Of a stretch of 64,000 nt of DNA, positions 1-12,560 are shown piece after piece (the first letter of the stretch is position 1; the number at the start of each line of letters is the position of its first letter). Source of the DNA: Viscum album. Taxonomy: Eukaryota; Streptophyta; Magnoliopsida; Santalales; Viscaceae. Under the pieces are notes generated by a model. The model did not search any database. It saw only the letters and a list, made by a program, of their open reading frames with translations, and was not told the DNA's origin. The DNA is taken from the NCBI GenBank assembly GCA_963277665.1, contig OY728120.1, positions 943,317,195 through 943,381,194 on the forward strand, read 5' to 3'. The position numbers were made by a program, and so were the translations under genes.

Positions 1-2
1 TT

Positions 3-323
3 CTGGAGAGAGTTGGATCAGTTGCATACCGAGTGGCTTTACCTCCGTGTTTATCTCAGGGACACAATGTTTTTCATGTTTCGATGTTGAGAAAGTACAT
101 GCCAGATCCATCTCATGTCTTGGTTCTAGATGTAGTTCAGATGGAAGAGAATCTATCTTATGAGGAACAACCGGTCCAGATTCTTGACCACAGGTAGAAG
201 GTATTGCAGAATAAGGTGATTCATCAGGTAAATGTTTTATGGAAAAACCATATGGTTGAAGAGGCAACATGGGAATCTGAAAATGCTATGAGGGATAAAT
301 ACTCCCACTTATTCGATAAATGA
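3..323 (+). pseudogene. 3' end of chromovirus pol (element A): integrase C-terminus and chromodomain
   Basis: One frame reads the typical end of a Tekay/Del-type Ty3/gypsy polyprotein. The motif NVFHVSMLRKYMPDPSHV near the start is the usual integrase C-terminal block, followed by EEQPVQILD and a chromodomain-like stretch containing VLWKNHMVEEATWE, ending in TGA at 321-323. A single in-frame TAG at 195-197 interrupts it, so the copy is broken but far better preserved than the other chromovirus fragments in the window. The chromodomain in this family targets integration to chromatin. The rest of the element lies to the left of the window. The family call rests on motif recognition only. Confidence 0.85.
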
Positions 324-348
324 ATAAAATTGCGATGACGCAATTTTC

Positions 349-363
349 AAAAGGGGGGAAGGA
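349..363 (+). other. Polypurine tract of element A
   Basis: A purine run rich in G directly precedes the TGTAACATCCC start of the 3' LTR. This is the expected position of the plus-strand primer in an LTR retrotransposon. Confidence 0.75.
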
Positions 364-3300
364 TGTAACATCCCAAGTAAGTAATGAATAATAGATATTT
401 TTATCTATGTATATTAATGAATTATATAGTGTTTTAGAGGCTTAAAATGAAAATAAATCCAATCTTAAGCATGGAATACACTAATATTCTTAAAAAATTG
501 TTTTACTGCCTTTTGATGGAATACTCTTTTTAAATCAATCTTTTGACAATTTTATAATCTATATTTTTCAAAATAAACATATTCATTATAATTGGTACAT
601 TGAATTTTACATTTGATAAATTTTTGGTATTTTTCTGACAATGTTCATTTTTTAATGAATATTGAAAAATACTGCATTTTACATCAAAACTGATTTTTAA
701 TCTAATGATTAGATTATCTTTTGAATTGGTTTTGAAGTGGAATTAGAATATATTTTTACCATTTAATCCAATGGTGGTCATTGGAATCAATTTCACTTTG
801 AAATTGGGCTTAAACTGTTGTCAATCTTTTGATACTTATTGTTTTATAAAAACACGCTATTTGTCATGACAGTGGGAATCAATTATTAAATTAATTAATG
901 TGACATATATGTTTTGAATTTTGTAAAATATACTTCATTTTTTAATTCGGAATATCAAATATATCTTAGGGTGAATTTTTGATAATTTTCTGAAAAACTT
1001 CAATTTTTGATGAATAGTGAAACCACTAAGTGGTACTTATAAAAACTGATTTTCTGTTTAAATGAAATTTTGCCATCATTGTGTTTTGAATTTCAAAAAT
1101 CCGACATACATGGTTGTCATTAAGAAGTAAAATGTGGTTCAATGAGATTAAAATAATTTTTTTGGTGAATAGTAACTTATTAACTTCTTAATCGCGATTA
1201 GTGGTAATTAGTGTAGTTTAAGGTAAAAATAATGTTTTAATAGTATGAGATGAGCTTGACACATGTCCTACCCTCATTGGATGTGTCATGGCCGTCCAAG
1301 ACAAGCCATGGGCCAACTTGGGGACCCCATGGATCCACTTTGGTTGGGAAATGACATAAATAACTTTTTATTAAATGTTATAGTAAAAATGACACACACA
1401 TGAAATGTTTTACTAAATCAATTTTTACATGGGGTTATAAAATTCCGATTTTTTACTATAAATATTCAATGGAAAGATAAAAAGATTTCCTACATCATAG
1501 TATTTTTTTATAATATTTATTCATTAAATAAAGTAAATTATTTATGACATCATGATGATGCAGCAATGACCTCATTATTTAACGATTTAAATAAAATGGA
1601 AAGATAATGTAATATCTAAGACCTACACATGTCCAAAACCTATTGGATGAGTGGATTTAGAACCCTTATCACCTTATCCTCGAAATACATCAATGTGGGA
1701 CCTCTTAAATCCGAATAAAATTTTAAAATAAAGTGACTTTTCTTTACTTTCCAAGAGTGCCCCTCCTCTCCTCTTATAAAAGGCCCCCACCTCTACCTCA
1801 TTTCACACACTCCTCAAGCATTTGGCTCGGCCATCCACTGCCCATTTACTCTCTCCACATACCTCTCCTTATCCTAGTGGATTCCCTTTGGGCATAATAC
1901 TTTCAAAGGAAGCCTTTAGGCTCAAATCAAAAGGAGTTACACTTTTAAAGGTAATTCATTCTCTCATGTTCATTTGTTTATTTTTCTTCTCCAACCCCCT
2001 AAACTCTTTTTATTTACTTCTTTTGTAAAAAAACCAGTATATTAAATATACTAGGATGTTTTTATAATATTTATTCGAGGTACACTCTCACACAACTACA
2101 TCAAATGGTTAAAGAACTTATGGTTTCCGTGGATGGCGAAATTCTGCCTCCCGAAACGATGATTGTGAAATACTCATTTAACACTGTAAAAGGTGGCCAT
2201 TATGATGTCACTATTTTTATATATGATATATAATATGTGTATTCTTTCCTTAAGCTTCTGTATTTTTCAATTATGGCATACCATTATTGTTTCCATTATG
2301 GGTAAACACGATATCTTCATTTTAGGATGTGCGGACTACCGCCCCCTGAAAGTGATTTGATTCGTTAATACCATATGTGGGATGTGTAAAGGATAAAGTT
2401 AATGATATTATATATGTTATTATACTGGAATTATAATATACTCTTATATCCTTATGATTCCATTCCAGAAAATACGAAATAGAAATGGAAGTAGCATTCA
2501 TGCGTACGTACGGCTTACCGTCTCCATGAACGGTGCATTTCATTTCTTAACTCTAAATGTGATGTAATATTATAAATACATGTATATGATGAATATATAT
2601 GTTATATATGTTATCCAAATCATTAATATCATTCTGGATATAACGAACCTTTGACCAAATTAACAACATGTAAGTGTAAGAAGTCTATTTTTTATTTAAG
2701 AACCAAATACCAACAAAATGAACATTATTAACTTAAATGAATACCTAATGTTCCTAAAATGGTAAAAAAGGAATAATGAAGTTGAAAAAGGTTCTTAAGC
2801 AAGTAGATATTAACTCAAGATTATTATTCAGGAGATTAAAGAACGGTCGGGTCAAGTCGGATACGAGGTATGGGACTTCGTCCCATTCTCCTTTCATTGA
2901 GGCATATTTTATTTTATACACAACCTTCTTTTATATGGTGTATAAACGCCTTTTACTTTTACGTTTATTCAAAAGGAATCTTTTTTTATACGAAGCATTT
3001 TACAAAACGACAAAAGGGAATGTTTTTCTTATCGTACGTATGCGGCGACAATGAATTCTCTGCCGCCGTGACCATTATTTGAGTTTCGGCTTCCTCTACA
3101 AGCCATATCCTTTTTTTAAATGAAAAATAAATACCATGTTTTACTTTGGTATTGAAAATGGTTTTCATAATGTTTTTATTATATCAATGTTTTGTATTGA
3201 TATCTTGTGATTGAAATGTGGAAATGTTATGTTTCCTTTATGCATGTTTTATGTGATATGATTATGTTATGGTTCTTGGGCATTATTATGAAGACGGGTA

Positions 3301-3926
3301 CTTCCGTGATAAACTAAGGGCGGGTGAGCCCGTTATAGCTCTCCAATGCATTGGGTAACGCGATGGAGTGAAAAGTTATGGTTTCTCCGAATAGAGTTAG
3401 GGAATATACTGTGATGGGTATTACAAACATAACCAAGAGGGTTACTCCCTACATAAGAATGTTATGAATGCCTCAAGATACCTTTATGTCTTATGATTTC
3501 TATGATTTGTTCATGATTTTATGAGGTATGTTAAAGTGCCTATGTTTTATGGGTAAAGTATGATTTCATTCTTATGAATATATGAACTCATTTTTCCTTT
3601 CCTTGTTTTTTTTATATAACCCATACTGAGCTTTTTATGCTCATCCCAAGTTTTATTGAAATGTTTTTCACAGGTCACGGGAAAGGTACATGATAAGATG
3701 ATAGTGTCAAGGAAGTGTCAAGAAAGAATCCATGTTTTATTTTCAATATGTTTCCGTTGATGGGAAAAAGAATACTATCTTTTATTGTAACCACTTTGTT
3801 TAAGTGTGGGTTGTAATGCATGTTTTAAGATCTAATTCTCTAAAACTCTAAACCTGAAAAGATCCTCAACGTGTAATCATGTGATAACTCAAAATTATGT
3901 AAGGTTTAAGGCTGGGGACTTATACT
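364..3926 (+). repeat. 3' LTR of element A (Tekay/Del-like chromovirus)
   Basis: The LTR starts with TGTAACATCCCAAG right after the polypurine tract. The right end is placed where element D gag coding sense resumes (3,929); the last bases (GGGGACTTATACTA) look like a decayed terminal inverted repeat. It contains a TATA box at 1,775 and a segment near 3,300-3,380 (GGGCGGGTGAGCCCG, then CTCCAATGCATTGGG) that is also found, reverse-complemented, in the LTRs at 43-44, 49.5 and 54 kb. The end is uncertain by several bases and no target duplication can be checked because the left end lies outside the window. Short ORFs inside it are not credible genes. Confidence 0.7.
1775..1782 (+). promoter_or_regulatory. 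TATA box of LTR A
   Basis: TATAAAAG in a C-rich context, within the sense strand of the LTR, at a position fitting an LTR core promoter. Transcription would start some 25-35 bases downstream. Inference from motif and position. Confidence 0.5.
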
Positions 3927-3928
3927 AG

Positions 3929-4520
3929 TGGTGGAATTTGATCAAGAATATGAAGCATGAAGAAGAGATTGAAGAGATGGATTGAAAGGAATTCTCGAAA
4001 ATGATTTCTGGAAATTATTTCCACTCACACTCTGACTAAAAATAGAAAGGTATTTCCTCACTATCAATTAATAAAGATAATGTATATACATGTCGTATGA
4101 TTAAAAAATTACAATATATGAATGATAAATCTCTAGTTATGTCATTAACCCTGAATTAATGGTTGAATGCTTCTTTGGATGGCTAAAACCTAGTCTAATA
4201 AAAGCACCTGAAATCTATGACATTGATAGCTATGAGGATCTTTTCAGTTGTTCCATCAAGGTAAATATAGAGATCAGTGAATCTAGAAGGTATCAGGGGG
4301 ATAATAAGGGTAAAGTTGAGTTTAGTTTTGGTGGTCCGATGGGAAAAAGTAAAAGTTCCACGATTTGTGAATATCCCACTTATAAAATGTGTCTAAAGAA
4401 GAACCATATAAATTGCCTCTGGGGAACAAGGAAATGATTTTGGCTTAGGAACGAAGGACACAAAGTTATGTAATGTCAACATAATAATCACACTAATACG
4501 ATGGAAGAAAAGAATTATCC
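3929..4520 (+). pseudogene. Decayed gag of chromovirus element D
   Basis: From the paired Trp codons at 3,929-3,934 the sequence reads like the middle of a Tekay-type Gag: a run of acidic residues after WW, then a stretch resembling EFLEMFYGNYF, then GWLKPSLIKA at about 4,180. At 4,385-4,480 follow two zinc-knuckle-like blocks (C..NH....C and a GNEGHKV block). Several stop codons interrupt every frame. The part of gag upstream of the WW pair is missing because LTR A abuts it directly, which suggests that element A inserted at this point in D. Confidence 0.75.
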
Positions 4521-4639
4521 AATCAACCCTCAATTAATTGTTCATTATTTGAACAATAATGAACCAATGGCATTTTCAAACCAATTAAGCAATCTACAGG
4601 GTTTTTATATAACCAACAACCTCCAAGGAAGCAAGGGTG

Positions 4640-5971
4640 AAATTTCTCCATCATAATCTCCAAGGAGGATACTAAAAATGAAGTGGTCATAGGTACTCTA
4701 GTTATTCATTCAAAAATAGAAAATATACTTTTAGATTCTGGTTCTACACACATTCTCTTATACCATGAATGTTCAGTAAAACTATTCAATCACCACCACA
4801 AATCATGTAAGTAGAGTTATTGATGAAAATGATGAATGGTGAAATTATTATATCCGGAGTATATAAATCATCCTTAATCGAAATATGTTGAATGAACTTC
4901 CCAAAAAACCTTTTCATAATTCCTCAATTGAAATTTGATGAAATTGTGGTTATGGATTAGATTTCCCTTTATTGAATTAATATAAATTACCATAGGGATG
5001 AAATCACTCTTCGTATAATGAATTATACCCCAACATTGTACAACTACAAGGATGAGTAAGATGAATATAATTTAGCACCAACATCTAATGACGTGGTATT
5101 ATTTCTCAATGAGAAATCATATCTTGTAAATGTTATTGGTTCTAAAGAAATAATCAATATTTTATGATTGTCACATTGTGTGGGAATACACTGATGTGTT
5201 TCTCAAAGAATATTTGGGTCATCCTCTTAGTTGATAGGTTGAATTTTAAATCGACGATACACATGGTGCAATACCATTATCAAATACTCTATATAGAATT
5301 GCAGTTCTTGATATTGGGGAACTAAATAAACATCTATAGAAGAATATGAATAAAGGGTTCATTCCCCCAGGTTATTTACCATGGCTTCCACCAATCCTCT
5401 TCATAAAAAATTAAGACAAGTTAATTTTACATTGTATTGATTATCATGAGATCACATAGATGATGATGATAAAAATTTATCATATTTCATGGGTTGATTA
5501 ATTTTTAGATCATCTACATCGATAACCATACTTCACCAAGGTGGATATGCCATTGGGATGATACCAAGATTGGGTCAAGATGGAGGAGATCCCCAAGACT
5601 TCATTTCATACAACATAGGTGCAATATCAGATCCTAGTAATTTCATTAGGTCTCACTAATTCTATAGAAATATTCATGGACATGATTATTGCATATTTAC
5701 ATATTATCTCAAAAAATTAGTAGAATTTATATATTATATTCTAATATACTCCAAAATAAAGGAGCATCATGAGGAGAATCTGAGTATTATGCTAAAGACT
5801 ATAGGAAAAGAGAATATTTATTCCAAGATCATCAACTGTTAGTTTTGGTTGAAGGAGTTATTATTGTTATGGAATATCATCATAAGAAATGGAATATTTT
5901 TGGACACATTAAATAAAGAATAAATTAAAGTATAGCATAAGACAACATCTATGACAAATATCTGTAGTTTT
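4640..5971 (+). pseudogene. Decayed protease and reverse transcriptase of element D (left half)
   Basis: At about 4,690-4,770 the frame reads VIGTLVIHS...LLDSGSTH, the aspartic protease block of chromoviruses, with the active-site triad DSG. RT-like sequence follows: a block like DVFPEELPGLPP near 5,190, NKGFIPPGYLPW near 5,350, CIDYHE near 5,430, and a clear YSK.KEHHEENLSIMLKT near 5,750. The fragment ends at 5,971 inside the RT thumb region. The next residues of the same protein are found at 42,138, on the other side of element B. Many stops and frameshifts. Confidence 0.8.
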
Positions 5972-6886
5972 TATTACACCCGAAGATTTAATATATGTAT
6001 CATTTAAATTAATTAAAGTTAATTGATATATTTCAATGAACAAAAATATAATTCATATCTTATATGTCATAATAAATAACATTGATAATATAATGAAGAC
6101 ACTACAAATAAAGAATGAATGAAATAAGAAGATTCTTCATGAAATTAAGGAACATGATCCAAAGAAATATTAACCAGACATTTGGAATAGTAAAGTGACC
6201 CGTAGGGATAATAATGCATCAAATAGAATAGTAACATCACTTAATAATGTATAAATAAAACTAATGAAAATTATAAATGATAGTATGATATAATTGTATT
6301 ACAGTAAAATTAAATAAATATTTTTAAATGATTAATTAAGTGTTTTTAATTTTATAAAAAAACATGGTATATTTGTAACTATTTAATTAATATAATGATT
6401 TAGAAGGACATCGTTCATAAAATATAATCATAAATTAATATTATTCCTTACTATTATAGGTTAATTTTATGATAGCTTATTTATTTTTCCAAAGTCTTAT
6501 AAATTTATTTAAAATTTTAAAATTAGAAATTTTTTGAGTAAATGATCATTTTAATTAAAACATAAATTTCATATATAGATATAATTATTTTCATATAATG
6601 GTGCTAATTTTTGAAATATAAACATAAAAATTTGGTAGGGTGAATGTTAAGGATTCTTTTTAAAATACTAGAATTTTTTGTGAATAGTGAAATAAGGTAA
6701 TTTATAGTTTGTATACAATATAAGTTAAATACACTATTCTAAGACCCATCTCTAATTTAATCACCATAATAATTAATTATTATTATCTATTTTAATTATA
6801 TAATCATTCAATCAACACTATTAATTTTCTTTGGAAAAAATAATAAACTAATGAATAGAGTAATAAAAATTACCCCTCTCATCCAT

Positions 6887-6894
6887 TATAAATA
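6887..6894 (+). promoter_or_regulatory. TATA box of 5' LTR B
   Basis: TATAAATA, preserved at the equivalent place in the 3' LTR (40,263-40,270) although the surrounding sequence has diverged strongly. Confidence 0.5.
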
Positions 6895-8394
6895 CTACCA
6901 CTCACCACCTCTTAGTATCAGACAAAAAATCCTTGAAGCTTGATTTTTTTTCCAATACCATTTACAAAATCCTCCCCCATTACTAGGATCCCTTTGTCTC
7001 AATAATAGACAAAATCAATGTTCTTAAAGAGGTTCTCATTGAATGATATTCAAGAGTTAAATCATTTTCACTCTATTTTTATTTTAATTTATATTCTTCA
7101 TATTATATTGTTACCTTTTCTCTCCAATATATTATTATAACTCCAATAACATATATATACTTTAATTTAGTTTTTTTAATGTATAATATTTCACGAAATC
7201 CATTATATTCCCCCATTTTTACCCTAATAATGAAAACATCATCATTGAGTATTCTATTTACAGCCTTTGTTTCTAACATGTATTTGTTTTTCATTTCCAA
7301 CGTCATGTATAGTCATAAATCAGATTTTATGGTTAAATTATTATATAATATATGTATGAAGAATTATTTATATGTTTTTGACCTCAATATATACATAATA
7401 ATAATTAATAAGATAAAATAGGTTTGTGATGTTAAAAAGTGCCAAAATAGTCTAAATGGGTATTATAAACATTTTATCTAATGATTCAACTTCACAACAT
7501 ATAATAGAATAGAATACATAACCATTTAATATTATAGAAGAATATTAATAACCTATAATTTCAGTTATGGAAAATTATTCTCATTTTACATGATTTTCCA
7601 TATATATATATACATGTAAACTGATCATGAAAACAAATGAAAAAATGCTCTCGGATGATAAAATTATATATTATAAACATTCAAAATGGTTATAAATGCA
7701 CATAATAAATGTATAAAAACTAAAATAAATGAATAAACTGTTAGGAATTAATTAATTCATATGTTTAATTTTATTGTCTAGAACATTATGATCAAGTTCA
7801 TAACACATTTACACAAAGGTTAGGGACTCCCTCTCAAATTCAATTTCATTGGGATATACTAGATATTGTGCTCCTAATTTTTTTATGTGGTTTATCTATG
7901 ACCCCGTTGAGATTATTTTTCATTTCAAATTATCTTACTCTTAAATATATATATTATCTTGAATTATGAATATGATTGTTGTCTAAAGTGTTTCCCTTTA
8001 AATAAAAGACGTTTACATTGAATAGAGAAATATTGATGAATCTGTATCAGCTACTTAGTCATATTGTTCTTGAATAAATTCTACATTTGTTAAATGATTT
8101 CGACTTCCAGTGATATTCAAATCCCATTATAGCCTCTTGATGAATCGACGGGTCTCATGAGACAAAACCATTGGTGACAAAACCATTTAGTTTTTCCATG
8201 AATAATCTGAAGGGTCACTACCCACATATTTATACTATCTTGATAGTATGATTCTTTATGTGCCAGATACATGATGTCAAATACATAATCATTTTCTTCA
8301 GTATTCAGTTATTATTATACAGATTATTTTCATGATGAAAAATTATATGGATATATTTAATCTCCAAATCATTTTCTTATTTTCATAAAATCTG

Positions 8395-9690
8395 TTGTAT
8401 GTGGAGATTGGAAACTGTACATTACCAAATAACATCTTACTATGAGAGAGACACACATTCAAATTTAAAATTAAAGGGGGTTACAAAACAAAATGAGGAT
8501 AATTTATCTTCATATCCATCTCTCAATGGAATATCCAATAAATCACATGAGAAACTAGAAAATACTATACAGGAGGCATGTCAGTCCAATGTATCATGTA
8601 CAATGATTCCATCATCATCACATCCAAACAACCATCATCACAAGAAATCCATTTAATCCAAACATCATAACCTTTTCTATTTCGTCATGTGAGTTGAAAC
8701 CTCGTCATACTGACCATCTTCATCCCAAAATCCATTGAGAGAACCCACAAGAACGTAATGTTGAGAGAAACACATAAAATATTGCACAAAAAGGAACAAT
8801 CCAAATCAATTTTTAGTGGACATAAATATTTCACAAGACCTTGCATAATGATCATCGTTTCTAATAAGAATGCATTAGCATCATCACCAGCTCAACGATG
8901 AGAACTGCTCATCAAAATCCAAAATCATCACCCAAAACCACTATTGTAGAAACCATTGAACAACATATTTACTATTGTCACCAAGAGAAGTCAAAAGTGG
9001 ACTAAAGGATAGAGATGCTTCCACCACGAGACACCTCATAGAGAACCTTCATCTTATCAATCTATCTAGGATACAGCCTTTAATCGAATCATATTAACTA
9101 TTTTCATTATCATCACAACACAATCTCCACCTGATGCCGTTACCACATCACTATATGACTCCATCAGCGACCCTGTAATAGAATAATATAACATAACACC
9201 ATTGAAAACCCCCCACAAAAAGAAATCATTATCCACATAGATCGAGGATGTAAGAACAAAATTGGGACCCTAATCAGAACTGATGAAATATCCTTAAACA
9301 TAAAAGTGAAAGGAAACCAAAAATCACCATTTTTAGGGGATGAAACAGTAGAAATATATCGGCATATACAACCCTAAATGAAAAAGATAAGGGACACCGA
9401 GAGGACCCTTAATTTCAAAACCGTTATCAGAAAAACTTTATGTTCCCATCACTATAGATATGACCTATATCAGATTAGTGGAACTTTGGATGAGACCGTA
9501 GTAAGGTATATAAAGAAAGGCCTTCTTGGAGTAAGAGGAGGTGAAATAGGGATAGGAGGCCTAGAACTGGGAAGATGGAGAGTGAAGATTACTTTTGTAT
9601 AGTGAAACCATAAAGATGAATAGATATAAGTGAGAAAACATATATTAGGTAAAAAAACCCCTAAGACAGAGTTTTAGGATATGTATAGAA
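8395..9690. other. About 1.3 kb present only in 5' LTR B; unidentified insertion
   Basis: The LTR alignment stops after the ATTTTCATAAAATC stretch and resumes at about 9,700. The intervening DNA has a less AT-rich, A/C-rich top strand with repeated ATCATCA words. It contains short open frames (85 and 74 codons) that I do not recognise. The right part (9,380-9,600) is purine-rich. It may be a fragment of a minus-strand element such as a LINE 5' region, but I see no protein motif or target duplication that proves it. Confidence 0.35.
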
Positions 9691-9807
9691 CAAAATCATA
9701 AAATTTTGTTAAGTATTTAGTTTTTCCGCAGAAAATAAATCTATTTATGTATACTACAAGGGGATGTGGTTATGGAACATTTTTTCCTTGGGGTAAAAAC
9801 TATAAAA

Positions 9808-9825
9808 AGGTGTCCTGAGCCTGAA
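9808..9825 (+). other. Decayed primer-binding site of element B
   Basis: The segment resembles the complement of the initiator tRNA-Met 3' end used by chromoviruses, with GAGCCT and TTTGG preserved and one extra base. It lies just after the inferred LTR end. Low certainty because of decay. Confidence 0.4.
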
Positions 9826-9830
9826 TTTGG

Positions 9831-10229
9831 GTAACTTGGTATAGGATAACATGCCTCACTACACACATAGTTTGAAACTCTTTTGGGATATGCTTAGTGT
9901 AATTCACAGTATCCTTAAAAACCATTATGAAGGATTTACATGTAACTATATTCCCAACAAAACTGGGTTTATGATTATGAAATTATCTATTCATTAAATT
10001 TCAATTTATCTTATGCGATTTTCTAGATTTAATTTATGCATCAGTATTCCTAACCAATTTAGTATATTCCATTTTTTATAGATGGGTTGTAATGGAAGAA
10101 AATGAATCAATAACATAATATAATATAATGATTTCCTCACAGAACAATTCAACACAATTAGTGTTGGAGATGAGGTGATCCTAACCAAATTAGGGCATCG
10201 TACATAGGTTATGATGAATAATGATACTA
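9831..10229 (+). other. Leader of element B between PBS and readable gag
   Basis: AT-rich sequence corresponding to the untranslated leader and N-terminal gag of element B. I see no motif, ORF or RNA structure that I can support here. Confidence 0.3.
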
Positions 10230-11705
10230 CACCTATTTTGGAACATTTCATGTTGAAAAAACCGCCATATTTTAGTGGGACTACTAATCTAGTGGTAGAT
10301 AATTTATGGAACCAGGTCCCTCAAAAATATATATTTGGTATTCAGATGCAATGGAAAACAAAAACATCGCACTAGTGGTATATCACTTCAAGGGTGATGC
10401 TGATCAATGGTGGTCTTCGATCATGAATACTAAATTGGAACATGAAGAATACGACTTGTAATAGGGAAATTTTGTGGAAATATTCATTGAAAAATACTTT
10501 CTATGTGAGAAATGATGTGACATGTGGAGAAAATTCTTTTTCATAAATAAAATAGAAGAAGGTAGTGTTGTCGAGTATGAGGATGACATAAAAATACATG
10601 GAAGGTATGCCATATATTACAGAGATGATTTTGAAGGCAAGATTGATCATTTATTTTATGTTGTTATTCAATGTCTCAAAAGGGAACTAGCTTCTCAGTC
10701 ATTTTCATCAGATGATGAAACAATATTAAGTTCCATGAAAAATAATAAGGAATTTTCTAGAGACTATTATTTCAAGGGATATAAATTGAACAAGAGTTCT
10801 TCTTATAACCACTAAACATTTGAATCATCAAATAATAAGGGAAAGAAGAAAATTTCATTATGTAGAAATTTTAGAAAGATTAATCCTGATAAATTCTTAG
10901 ATGGAATAGGTGTTTTCTATAAGTGTAGAGAAAAGTGTCATCGAGCTAATGATTTCAATGGGAAGAAAAAAATTAAGGATGTTTAATTATTGAACTATAA
11001 TGAAATGGGTTATTATTCAAATTAGTGTACCAATCCTTAGGTGAATATATCATAGAAGATGTCAATTGGAGATGACCAAACTTATGAGATCACTACGGCA
11101 AAAGTAAAAGTACCCAATGATATGGTAGTAGGTATATTCATTCTATCATCACATTTATCAAATTCATTATTTAATTCAGGATCATCATAGTCATTTAGGC
11201 CTACCCAGTTCTCTATGAAAATTACAAACATCCCATTTGATTTAACGAAGGGGTTATCAGACAAAACTAACTAGGAATATGAAATTGAAACAAAAATTTG
11301 ATGGTCAGTCCCATTTACAATACACAAGTGTTATTTAGTTGTGGACCTTATCTTTATACCCATGGATGAATATCATATAATCATAGTTACAGATAGGATT
11401 TCAAAATATGATGCAGAAAATAGTATAAGAAAACAATTGTGCTCTATGAAGAAGATATAGAATCCATTATCATTATAGTAGAAATGACACCATCTAGTTC
11501 TTATCTAGATGTACCCCCATGAACACTACTAAAAGGAATTCATCATTAAGAATAGGAAAATAAATATAGGGATGAGTAAAGTAATATTGCAATTGAGGAT
11601 GTACCAATTGGGCAAAAATACATTGATATATTTCTTTTGTAATTTCATGGGCACCACCAGAGCATGAATTTTAATACACCATTGATATAATAATTTATTC
11701 GAGAC
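10230..11705 (+). pseudogene. Decayed gag and protease start of element B
   Basis: About 10,245-10,420 reads like the Gag core of chromoviruses (KKPPYFSGTT..., then IF.IQMQW, then a GDADQWW-like block in another frame). A stretch at 10,905-10,965 resembles a CCHC zinc knuckle in which the first Cys is lost (YKCREKCHRANDF). About 11,110-11,400 resembles the protease region, with VVGIFILSS and NSGSS. The frame is interrupted by many stops. At 11,690-11,705 it enters the N-terminal part of RT, where element C has inserted. Confidence 0.7.
11701..11705 (+). repeat. Target-site duplication of element C, left copy
   Basis: GAGAC immediately before the TGTAGACGCC LTR start. It is identical to the five bases after the 3' LTR. 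Five base pairs is the normal duplication for Ty3/gypsy integrases. Confidence 0.95.
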
Positions 11706-11958
11706 TGTAGACGCCGGAAAAGTCCGTTGTTCCCAAACGAAGCTCCGGATGCGGAAAGCGAGGTCATATTTGGAGTCGGAAGAATGTTTCGGAGGGCCCG
11801 GAGGCCTTGCGCGGAATTTCAGAGGTCTGCGCGCAATGATGATGATCCGCGCGCAAAACCCCCGGGGATGCGCGCAACTCCCTTGCGCGCCGTGCCCGAT
11901 TCTGCGCCCGCGGGGAGAATTCCGCGCTCGCGCCTTGGATTCCGCGCGCGGGGTTGCC

Positions 11959-11966
11959 TATAAATA
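11959..11966 (+). promoter_or_regulatory. TATA box of 5' LTR C
   Basis: TATAAATA, the only AT-rich word in a GC-rich stretch, identical in the 3' LTR at 32,113. It predicts a transcript start near 11,990, so that the ATG at 12,047 would be about 55 bases into the RNA. Confidence 0.75.
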
Positions 11967-12046
11967 CTAGGCGACCCCCAACGCTTCAAAGGTTGCTGGA
12001 AGTCGAACGGTCTCCCGCGCGCGCAATTCAACCCCTTCCGCGCGCA

Positions 12047-12060
12047 ATGCCGCTCTTCAG
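12047..12060 (+). CDS. Candidate first coding exon of ORF1 inside the LTR
   Basis: An ATG in the sequence GCGCAATGCC lies about 55 bases after the predicted transcript start. It is followed by 14 coding bases and then the strong donor CAG/GTAACC. Joined to the acceptor at 14,697, the reading frame runs directly into ORF1. If correct, the LTR supplies the start codon, and translation of ORF1 depends on splicing that also removes the primer-binding site from the mRNA. Evidence is sequence only: donor, acceptor and matching phase. Confidence 0.5.
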
Positions 12061-12560
12061 GTAACCTCCTTTCTTTCGCGCAATAGAGCCTTGGGGTCCG
12101 CCTTCGCGCGCAATCCCCTTGGATCATTTCCTTTGAATCAATTTCAACCCGAAGGCCTTTGCGCGCAAAAGAAGCCTCTTGCGCGCAATTGCCCCCGGGT
12201 GCGCGCAATCCAACCCGATTGCGCGCACCCCCCCATCTTCAAAGTGGCCATTCGTTAGAGAATGAGCCGTTGCCCCCGCGCGCTACCCGAAGCCCGGTGC
12301 GCGCAATACCAATCATCCGCGCGCGAAGCGCTGGACCAATTGCGCGCCAGCCCGCCATTTTGCGCGCCGACCCGCGGTTTTGCGCGCAAAGCTCCTCTTT
12401 TGCGCGCAATCCGCCAGGGTCGCCTCCCTTGACCCCCTTTGGGTACCCGCCTGCGTGGCGCCTGATGGTCTTCATCGCAGGTGCCCGCGTTGTGCGTCGT
12501 CTTTCCGTGCGGCCCCCCCTAGGCTCGCGCGAAGTGACACGGACCTACCGGCGGCTTTTT

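Larger units (their letters stand above)
5972..9802 (+). repeat. 5' LTR of element B
   Basis: Homologous by eye to 37,172-42,132. Shared blocks include the TATA region at 6,887, CCCCCATT...CCCTTTGTCTCAA at 6,975 versus 40,358, and CCCATTATAGCC followed by TCATGAGACAAAAC at 8,120-8,170 versus 41,510-41,550. The end near 9,802 is set by the PBS-like sequence that follows. The segment 8,395 to about 9,690 has no counterpart in the 3' LTR and looks like an insertion. The start is read as a decayed TGTTACACCC. Confidence 0.65.
11820..12415 (+). promoter_or_regulatory. Cluster of GCGCGCAA words around the LTR promoter
   Basis: The octamer GCGCGCAA, or its core GCGCGC next to A/T runs, occurs about twenty times on both sides of the TATA box. 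One nearby word, TTTCGCGC at about 12,075, fits the E2F consensus TTTSSCGC, and palindromic forms such as TTTGCGCGCAAA also occur. The same vocabulary appears in the antisense promoter region (31,430-31,860). A protein-binding role is inference. Confidence 0.4.

Noticed and set aside
2776..3168. ORFs of 60-92 codons on both strands within LTR A
   Set aside because: They overlap in several frames inside an LTR and show no protein motif.
9837..9854. TTGGTATAGGATA as alternative PBS of element B
   Set aside because: The segment at 9,808 keeps more of the tRNA-Met complement and sits nearer the inferred LTR end. The alternative cannot be excluded.
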